From the NCBI RefSeq assembly GCF_018882215.1, contig NZ_JACVOX010000002.1:729737-793736 (forward strand): a stretch of DNA of 64,000 nucleotides. Reading direction: 5' to 3'. This document shows, in pieces, positions 59,294 to 64,000 of this stretch. Within the stretch, counting starts at the first letter, position 1; the number at the start of each line of letters is the position of its first letter. Source of the DNA: Polynucleobacter sp. AP-Kaivos-20-H2 (GTDB lineage: Bacteria; Pseudomonadota; Gammaproteobacteria; Burkholderiales; Burkholderiaceae). The notes below the pieces were generated by a model. The model did not search any database, was not told the origin of the DNA, and worked only from the letters and a program-made list of their open reading frames with translations. Position numbers and translations under genes: made by a program.

Positions 59294-59462
59294 GTTGCGA
59301 GTAACCATGGTGGATGACCGACACATATTGGCTTTACTGTTTGCGCACAGTTTCAACACGCTATCGTAACTTTCTGATTACGCTCAGGATTTTGACCGAC
59401 GCATTTTGTAAATTTTGCGCACGAAATGTCAGGGGTGGCGTAACCAGTTGATTTCATAGACG

Positions 59463-59607
59463 AAGCGGTCTATCGGAGGATATTTGAAAATCCTTGTGTC
59501 GGTGGTTCGATTCCGCCCCGGGCCACCAAGAAATCTCCGAACATTAGATGTGGTCCATAGAATCCCTAGTCTTAGCCGCGTTCTGGCACCATTTCCCTAA
59601 GTCTTCC
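59463..59607. repeat. att repeat copy 3
   Basis: The 55-nt tRNA-Phe core (59484-59538; one mismatch) is preceded by the same 21-bp arm as copy 2 and followed by about 70 bp like the flanks of copies 1 and 2. Because the downstream side resembles the proximal ends of elements 1 and 2, a third element probably begins here. Confidence 0.88.
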
Positions 59608-59629
59608 AGATTTCCTCTTGACTCGGAAT

Positions 59630-59691
59630 GTCGTTTAAAACGACAAACCAATTTCTCATCCCTGTGGTGCTCAAGCGTCGATTTAAGCGAC
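59630..59691. repeat. Palindromes B and C after att copy 3
   Basis: B at 59630-59644 and C at 59677-59691. The C copy is extended by AAGC/GCTT arms. The order differs from the first two triads and type A is absent. The next 125 bp up to the hydrolase gene contain no other feature I can name. Confidence 0.85.
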
Positions 59692-59817
59692 GCTTATCTA
59701 GGGTCAGTTAGCTTGTTTGCTATTCTGGTGCATCTTAATTATTTCTGTCATCAAGACTCTGTACAGTCAAAAGCTTGATATTGATGAATCCGAATAACTG
59801 TTGATAGGTATGGTTGA

Positions 59818-60843
59818 ATGAAAAAAAAGATTTTCAATGTACTGATGGAGGCGAAAGTAAAAGTCATCCAGTGGATTCGGCCTTCTAATCATTATTTCAC
59901 CGCAACTGTTGCCCAAGTTGTTCAAGAAGCTGCCGCCTTAAAGGCCCCACAATCTATGCCTTTGGAAAGCAATCTAGAGGCATCTCCCGTTACATCAATA
60001 AGAGTGGTTAGCATTGCACCTGAAACCCGATATTTTCAGATTCGAGATGAACAGCATCCTCGAAAAATAGCCTATACCGTTTCAGGAGACATGAATGCAG
60101 AAAACATTTTAATTTGTCTGCCAGGATTACTTGAGACAAAGACATCCTTTTCGATAATTCATGATTATTTTTTAAAGTTTGAAAATTACAAAGTCATTAG
60201 CGTTGATTTTTCAGGCAGAGGCGAGTCTGACTATATTGATGAATATGGGGCCTACAAGATGTCCCTGTACCTCTCAGATGTTAGCGAGTTAATTCAAGGC
60301 GCTATATTGGTTGGAGGTAAGACGCATCAAAGACTCACCATTCTGGGCACCAGTATGGGCGGAGTCTTAGCAATGTATCTTACAAAGATTTTTGATAAAA
60401 AGATTAACGCTATCGTTCTAAACGATATCGCTTTAACGGTGAATTGGACTGCTTTGTATACCCTCTATAAGTCTATGAAAAATGAGCTAGGCTTCAAAGA
60501 AGTTCGAGAGCTTGCCAAAGAATTGAGTGTTGATGTAAAAGCAATCGCTGATGTACAGCTTCCTGGGCATTTTGACCTCTCATATCGTGCCGATGTGTGG
60601 GGCATGAATTTTCATGAAGCACTAGAGGGCTTTAAAGGCAAGGTTGGATTGGTCTATGGCGGGGAATCTAAGATATGCACTGAGCAACGTGTTCAGGAGA
60701 TCAAGGCGTTTATCCCTCGCTTGAATACCTTTGAGGTTTTAAATGCAGGCCATCCAGTACCATTTGACAATCTAGTATGTGATTTTATACATTCACAAAT
60801 GAGTCTAAGACCTATTACTCGCCCAAAAGATCTGGTGAACTAA
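59818..60843 (+). CDS. Alpha/beta hydrolase
   Basis: In this 341-residue protein, residues 80-330 form an alpha/beta hydrolase fold with nucleophile elbow GTSMGG, oxyanion region CLPGLLETK, acid in a late strand, and catalytic His in NAGHPVPF. Similarity is to esterases/lipases of the epoxide-hydrolase-like group; the substrate is unknown. The first 60 residues are a basic helical extension without a clear signal peptide. It ends 3 bp before a type C palindrome. Confidence 0.85.
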   Translation: MKKKIFNVLMEAKVKVIQWIRPSNHYFTATVAQVVQEAAALKAPQSMPLESNLEASPVTSIRVVSIAPETRYFQIRDEQHPRKIAYTVSGDMNAENILICLPGLLETKTSFSIIHDYFLKFENYKVISVDFSGRGESDYIDEYGAYKMSLYLSDVSELIQGAILVGGKTHQRLTILGTSMGGVLAMYLTKIFDKKINAIVLNDIALTVNWTALYTLYKSMKNELGFKEVRELAKELSVDVKAIADVQLPGHFDLSYRADVWGMNFHEALEGFKGKVGLVYGGESKICTEQRVQEIKAFIPRLNTFEVLNAGHPVPFDNLVCDFIHSQMSLRPITRPKDLVN

Positions 60844-60846
60844 AGC

Positions 60847-60861
60847 GTCGATTTAAGCGAC
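60847..60861. repeat. Palindrome type C filling a convergent gap
   Basis: GTCGATTTAAGCGAC with AAGC/GCTT arms gives an 8-bp stem around a 7-base loop. The whole 24-bp gap between two converging genes consists of it, the best hint that at least this type works as a bidirectional terminator or 3'-end barrier. Confidence 0.85.
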
Positions 60862-60867
60862 GCTTAC

Positions 60868-61065
60868 TCACTGTCCTTCGTCTCTTACAGCAATTCGTCC
60901 GTGTGCATCAAGATCAGACTCATCTACTTCCAAATGATCATCTTCAATCACGGTTGCGCCTTCTAGGTGCTCGATATATTCTCGAATGGCATAGTAAGGC
61001 GCAACGTGAACATGATCATCATCTTGATGATCCCAGACTTTGTAACGAAAGACGGTTAACTTCAT
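60868..61065 (-). CDS. Small hypothetical acidic protein
   Basis: This 65-residue protein starts MKLTVFRYKVWDHQDDDHVH and ends AVRDEGQ, with many Asp, Glu and His. It is the third gene of a minus-strand set of tiny ORFs. No family recognised; the phage/island style suggests a regulatory or anti-defence accessory protein (inference). Confidence 0.55.
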   Translation of the reverse strand: MKLTVFRYKVWDHQDDDHVHVAPYYAIREYIEHLEGATVIEDDHLEVDESDLDAHGRIAVRDEGQ

Positions 61066-61087
61066 TTGGTATTTTCCTAAATTAAGC

Positions 61088-61189
61088 TCATGAACCTAGG
61101 CGGTGATTAATATAGCGACTGGCGTAGGCTTTACGAGCTTCAACCCAAGCCAAAGCCGCTTTAATGAACAGGCGTTTTAGTTTTTTCAT
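61088..61189 (-). CDS. Small basic protein, 33 residues
   Basis: The sequence starts MKKLKRLFIKAALAWVEARK, an amphipathic basic helix, and ends YINHRLGS. It begins 3 bp after the stop of the upstream gene, so it is probably cotranscribed and coupled. It may be a membrane-peripheral peptide; function unknown. Confidence 0.5.
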   Translation of the reverse strand: MKKLKRLFIKAALAWVEARKAYASRYINHRLGS

Positions 61190-61192
61190 GAT

Positions 61193-61354
61193 TTATAGCC
61201 CCCTAGAATTTGTGTAGTGATGCAGGTAGTCACGAGTAAGTTGCTCTACCTGCTGATGGCTATTAGGGTTGCGGCTATTGATGTACTGCTCTAAATCATT
61301 GCTTTTGGTCTGGTTGCCAAAGACTTGATTTAAGAGACTCAATAATTGTGTCAT
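61193..61354 (-). CDS. Small hypothetical protein, 53 residues
   Basis: It starts MTQLLSLLNQVFGNQTKSND and continues with a helical region containing SHQQVEQLTRDYLHHY. AAAGGAGCC precedes the ATG, a strong ribosome-binding site. It is the first gene of the minus-strand set (61354 to 60868). Function unknown; faint resemblance to small DUF3563-like proteins is not secure. Confidence 0.55.
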   Translation of the reverse strand: MTQLLSLLNQVFGNQTKSNDLEQYINSRNPNSHQQVEQLTRDYLHHYTNSRGL

Positions 61355-61604
61355 TTAAGGCTCCTTTGGTTAAAAATACTAGGGTTAATACTTAGTTAGT
61401 ATGGGCCTTATTGATGAATATTGCATGACAGCAAAATAACTTTTTAGACTAAAAGAGCTTAAGTTCATTATTAAAAGAACTATTTGTCGTCATTTGGTCA
61501 TAAAACTCCAAAATGCCTCAAAATAGATTAAACCTGCATTAATCTCGTAAAAAATGACCTAAATTAGAGTCAAAAAATCAATTTCAACAAGAAAAGGCTT
61601 CAAG

Positions 61605-61781
61605 ATGAGCGCATTAAAAGAGGCTATAGAAAAACTAAGAGTGACTGGAACTATTGGGCTTGAAGACTTTAAGAATTTGAAGATGAAGGATGTTGAACAT
61701 CTCACTGAGGAAATCAAACAGTGGTGTCTTTATGGAAATGGTAAACCCGAGAAGTTGGGTAAGAAACATAAAGAGCATTAA
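61605..61781 (+). CDS. Small hypothetical protein, 58 residues
   Basis: It starts MSALKEAIEKLRVTGTIGLE and ends in a basic tail (KKHKEH). Helical and charged, possibly nucleic-acid or protein binding. The 250-bp gap upstream (61355-61604) should hold divergent promoters; I could not pick a clear -35/-10 pair. Confidence 0.5.
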   Translation: MSALKEAIEKLRVTGTIGLEDFKNLKMKDVEHLTEEIKQWCLYGNGKPEKLGKKHKEH

Positions 61782-61784
61782 AGC

Positions 61785-61964
61785 CTAATCTTCCAAATCC
61801 TCACTGCTGTCATCTACTCGGTATTCCAACTGTATTTTCTTTAATACCGGATGTAAAAGTGGGTTCGCATCCTTTGGCGATGGATCGGTTAAGTGGTAGT
61901 AGCCATAAAAGGGAATAGGCTCTTTTTCAACGAGTTCGCGATCTTCAGTAGTAAAGGTAGTCAT
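61785..61964 (-). CDS. Small acidic hypothetical protein, 59 residues
   Basis: It starts MTTFTTEDRELVEKEPIPFY, contains GYYHLTDPSPKD and ends in an acidic tail (DDSSEDLED). GGGAGAG precedes the ATG at 61964. It is convergent with the preceding gene (3-bp gap). No family recognised. Confidence 0.45.
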   Translation of the reverse strand: MTTFTTEDRELVEKEPIPFYGYYHLTDPSPKDANPLLHPVLKKIQLEYRVDDSSEDLED

Positions 61965-62267
61965 CAATACTCTCCCTAAATTAATCCCATGGTTACCTAT
62001 GGGCTGTTAGAGCAAACTGAGGAGACCAGAAAGGAGCAGGACTGCTCTTCATCTCCCATAAGTAGCATTTATTCTTGATGAATAAATGTGACAAATCTAT
62101 CGTTCACTGAAATATTTTCTAGAAAATTTTAAGTGGTGAAATTGTCATAATTGAGCTTGATTTATAGGATTCAAATGTGACAAAGACAGTTAGAAAGTTC
62201 ATAAAGATGTCATATGAAAGGTAGAGCATCACAGTCAAGTTCAATTACAAATTGAAGGAGATAGAAA
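61965..62267. other. Non-coding gap with hairpins
   Basis: No gene seen. It contains CCCAT/ATGGG (near 61990), GAGCAG/CTGCTC (near 62035-62050) and a 9-bp stem CATTTATTC/GAATAAATG with a 5-base loop (62066-62088). One or more may be operators or terminators. The ribosome-binding site GAAGGAG of the next gene is at its right end. Confidence 0.4.
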
Positions 62268-62504
62268 ATGCAAGATCAAAACCAAAGTGACAAAGTTATC
62301 GACTTAAGAAGAATGTCTGCCGAGTATTATCAAAAGGCGGCATGGAATCAATTGTTAGCCTTAGATAACTACAGAGAAAAGAATTTTGAAGTGGCAGAGC
62401 GTTTTGCACAACTGTCATTTGACGACCAGATGGCGGCGATGGAGTACGCAGAGTTGGCCGATGCTGAATCTAGTTTGTATCTTGAGTTAGAGCTAGAAGA
62501 ATAG
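62268..62504 (+). CDS. Hypothetical acidic protein
   Basis: This 78-residue, largely helical protein contains KVIDLRRMSAEYYQKAAWNQ near its start, and ends in a Glu-rich tail (LYLELELEE). GAAGGAG precedes the ATG. Its stop overlaps the GTG start of the next gene by one base, so the two are cotranslated. Not recognised. Confidence 0.6.
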   Translation: MQDQNQSDKVIDLRRMSAEYYQKAAWNQLLALDNYREKNFEVAERFAQLSFDDQMAAMEYAELADAESSLYLELELEE

Positions 62505-63196
62505 TGTGGGGCGCAATCATTAGAGCATTTTGGCCAAAGGTTGCTTTAGCGTTAATAGTTTCCATAGGCGTCTCATCACAAGCCTTTGCCATTACTGTTG
62601 CTAGGGACGACATCTTGTTGCACATTGTTTCTCAGTGTGTCGACCCATCAAAAGCTAATTACTGTAGCCAGTGTATGTTGCCTAGACGTGACGCTAATTG
62701 TGGGGTTTCTGAGTGCAAGAAAACAAATGAAGTTTGGGCGCTCAATACGCAATACGCCGCAATCAGAGACATTAAGATGTGCGGATGTCCTGCAGAGTTT
62801 GTTCATGGGCTTGCTATGCCACGAGAGGTTATTACTGGTGTAGAAGATTTAAATCGACAAGAGGGTATTTGGCAATTTGCTTGGGATGTTGCTACTGAAC
62901 GAATTGAGCTCGATTTAATTGCTTTAGTTGTAAACCCTAAATCACAGAGAACACAGAATCAATTACATATTCACTTGGTCAGGTTAGATAAAAATGCCCG
63001 ATCTAATTTTTCTCAATATGCACCTAGCTACGTTAATAGCCTAGAGAATATTTGGGCAACAGCTGAGAAAGATGCAAGGTCTAAGGAGCTGATTGATTAT
63101 GGTGTATTGGTAGCCCAGCAGTCACCTGGCAAATATATAGTTGTAGTTACGCCCAACAGTCCTGAGGCCGCATTTACTCAATGGTCCTGTAATTAG
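62504..63196 (+). CDS. CDP-diacylglycerol diphosphatase-like protein
   Basis: This 230-residue protein has an N-terminal signal or membrane segment (residues 8-29). The motif RTQNQLHIHLVRL matches the HxH region of Cdh-type CDP-diacylglycerol pyrophosphatases, and EVITGVEDL matches the family's preceding motif. Several cysteines lie in residues 45-95 (CSQCMLP, CGVSECK, CGC), more than usual. Presence in an accessory region with tiny ORFs is unusual. GTG start. Confidence 0.72.
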   Translation: MWGAIIRAFWPKVALALIVSIGVSSQAFAITVARDDILLHIVSQCVDPSKANYCSQCMLPRRDANCGVSECKKTNEVWALNTQYAAIRDIKMCGCPAEFVHGLAMPREVITGVEDLNRQEGIWQFAWDVATERIELDLIALVVNPKSQRTQNQLHIHLVRLDKNARSNFSQYAPSYVNSLENIWATAEKDARSKELIDYGVLVAQQSPGKYIVVVTPNSPEAAFTQWSCN

Positions 63197-63205
63197 CGAG
63201 TTGAT

Positions 63206-63472
63206 ATGAAATTTTCAAAAACAAATCCTCCAAAAGAATTAAAAATATTAAAAGAAGCAATAGTACAAGCGCGGCAAGAAAAAGGGCTAACGCAAGAAGA
63301 ATTAGCAAACGCTGTTTGTCTTAGCAAATGGCAGATTAAAGAAATGGAAGAAAGTGATTCATATCTCATTTTCTATTCAATGCAGATTAAGATTCATGCC
63401 GCTAGAAGGATTGGGAATTATTTAGGCCTCAAAGAGGCTGACTACTTAAAAGAGTTAGAGGGTTGCAGTTAA
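63206..63472 (+). CDS. XRE-type helix-turn-helix regulator
   Basis: This 88-residue protein carries a Cro/CI-type HTH ([20 protein letters not shown], then [15 protein letters not shown]). The rest is a short helical tail, so it is a single-domain regulator. It lies 9 bp downstream of the Cdh-like gene and may regulate this small operon or the element. Confidence 0.8.
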   Translation: MKFSKTNPPKELKILKEAIVQARQEKGLTQEELANAVCLSKWQIKEMEESDSYLIFYSMQIKIHAARRIGNYLGLKEADYLKELEGCS

Positions 63473-63525
63473 GTGTCACATTGACATGCAAAATTTACTT
63501 CCCACCTATAACTGGAATTCAAGAA

Positions 63526-63807
63526 ATGAATAAAACAGAATTAGTAGAAATGATTGCCGCTGGTGCGGACATTACCAAAGCATCAGCAGAGCGTGCCTTA
63601 AGTTCAGCAATTGAAAATATTATCAAAGCCTTTACTAAAGGCGATGATGTTCAGTTAATCGGTTTTGGTACGTTCAAGTCTGGCAAGCGTTCTGCTCGTA
63701 TTGGACGTAATCCACAAACCGGTGCGGAGATCAAGATCCCAGCCGCAAAGACAGTTAAATTCACTGCAGGCAAAGCATTTAAAGATGCTGTTAATAAGCG
63801 CAAGTAA
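63526..63807 (+). CDS. HU-family DNA-binding protein
   Basis: This 93-residue HU/IHF-fold protein starts [20 protein letters not shown] and has the DNA-arm region [20 protein letters not shown]. Length and motifs fit HU-beta rather than IHF. I chose ATG 63526; the frame back to 63463 would add an unrelated N-terminus overlapping the HTH gene. As an accessory copy it may be recruited by the element's integrase. Confidence 0.9.
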   Translation: MNKTELVEMIAAGADITKASAERALSSAIENIIKAFTKGDDVQLIGFGTFKSGKRSARIGRNPQTGAEIKIPAAKTVKFTAGKAFKDAVNKRK

Positions 63808-63873
63808 TTAAATTATCAATCTTTAGTCGCCTCGAATTAGTCTCAAGAGTATGAAATGAAAAAAACCACCCTC

Positions 63874-64000
63874 TGAACTGACCCCCAGTAGTTGGACAGT
63901 TTAGTTAGGTTAGCACGAGGGATTGAGTTCGGTAATCAACCGGACTTAATCCCTTTAGCTTTTCTTTGATTCGGTCATGGTTGTAGTAGTGGATATATTC
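63874..64000 (-). mobile_element. Edge of an IS3-family insertion sequence
   Basis: A 25-bp terminal inverted-repeat sequence (63874-63898, starting TGAACTGACCCCCAGTAG) is followed by the end of a transposase frame on the minus strand. The IS continues beyond the right edge, so its full length and intactness are unknown. Confidence 0.85.
63905..64000 (-). CDS. IS3-family transposase (OrfB), C-terminal fragment
   Basis: The last 31 codons are visible: they include [20 protein letters not shown] and DYRTQSL, the typical end of IS150/IS3-type OrfB integrase-core transposases. The stop TAA is at 63905-63907. The catalytic DDE core lies outside the window. Confidence 0.9.
   Translation of the reverse strand, partial: EYIHYYNHDRIKEKLKGLSPVDYRTQSLVLT

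Larger units (their letters stand above)
45763..59483. mobile_element. Integrative element 2 (integrase, restriction-modification, AAA+)
   Basis: This is about 13.7 kb between att copies 2 and 3. It includes a full tyrosine integrase (51331-52605), a second short recombinase, a Type III-like R-M locus, an AAA+ operon, a long non-coding structured stretch and several unknown genes. No conjugation genes are visible, so it is an island or satellite rather than a self-transmissible ICE. Confidence 0.8.

Noticed and set aside
59484..59532. Third tRNA-Phe gene
   Set aside because: Same as the copy at 45.7 kb: 5' half missing, so not a tRNA.
36542..60861. CRISPR-like array of palindromic repeats
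   Set aside because: The copies are dispersed over 24 kb at irregular distances with genes between them, are nearly loopless, and no cas genes are present.

Overview
The window looks like a stretch of the chromosome of a freshwater betaproteobacterium close to Polynucleobacter (Burkholderiales). This is inferred from the atp-parAB-rsmG-mnmG and gyrB-dnaN-dnaA-rpmH-rnpA-yidD-yidC-mnmE order around the origin, a DUF3717 gene, moderate GC and the protein sequences themselves. No database search was made.

1-36.3 kb is ordinary origin-proximal core genome. On the minus strand lie the start of the ATP synthase operon (atpI-B-E-F-H), parAB, rsmG-mnmG with two perfect parS sites, a TSUP permease, a branched-chain amino-acid ABC operon (livGF, binding protein, livHM), DUF3717, a SET-domain gene, gyrB, dnaN and dnaA. 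DnaA boxes on both sides of dnaA mark the probable oriC. The plus strand then carries rpmH, rnpA, yidD, yidC, mnmE, pckG and an MnmC-type FAD oxidase whose 3' end overlaps that of topB. After dprA come def-fmt-htpX-rsmB-DUF4390 and an NtrY/NtrX-like two-component pair, ending at tRNA-Phe.

36.4-64 kb is accessory DNA. The 3' half of tRNA-Phe plus its downstream flank occurs three times (36406, 45708, 59484), which divides the region into tandem elements. Element 1 (about 9.3 kb) carries envelope lipoproteins and a sulfur/respiration module: a Blh-type persulfide dioxygenase-like enzyme, TSUP, a Crp/Fnr regulator, DUF2892, two YeeE/YedE proteins and cytochrome bd oxidase. It has no integrase. 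Element 2 (about 13.7 kb) carries a Type III-like restriction-modification locus with a PD-(D/E)XK/DUF5655 partner, a tyrosine integrase, an AAA+ ATPase operon, a second catalytic-domain-only recombinase, a long apparently non-coding but hairpin-rich stretch, small island genes, a cluster of perfect palindromes and a histone-H1-like fusion protein. Element 3 (from 59.5 kb, end not seen) carries an alpha/beta hydrolase, several tiny ORFs, a CDP-diacylglycerol diphosphatase homologue, a small HTH protein and an HU protein. It is followed by the edge of an IS3-type insertion sequence.

The most unusual signal is a family of 15-17 bp palindromes of the form GTC-S-WWWWWWW-S-GAC in three variants. 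They sit within a few to about 50 bases of gene or operon ends throughout the tandem elements, and I did not see them in the core half. They may be terminators, operators or cassette borders. Together with shared att repeats and a single integrase-bearing element, they suggest a modular integrative platform in which integrase-less neighbours could be moved in trans.
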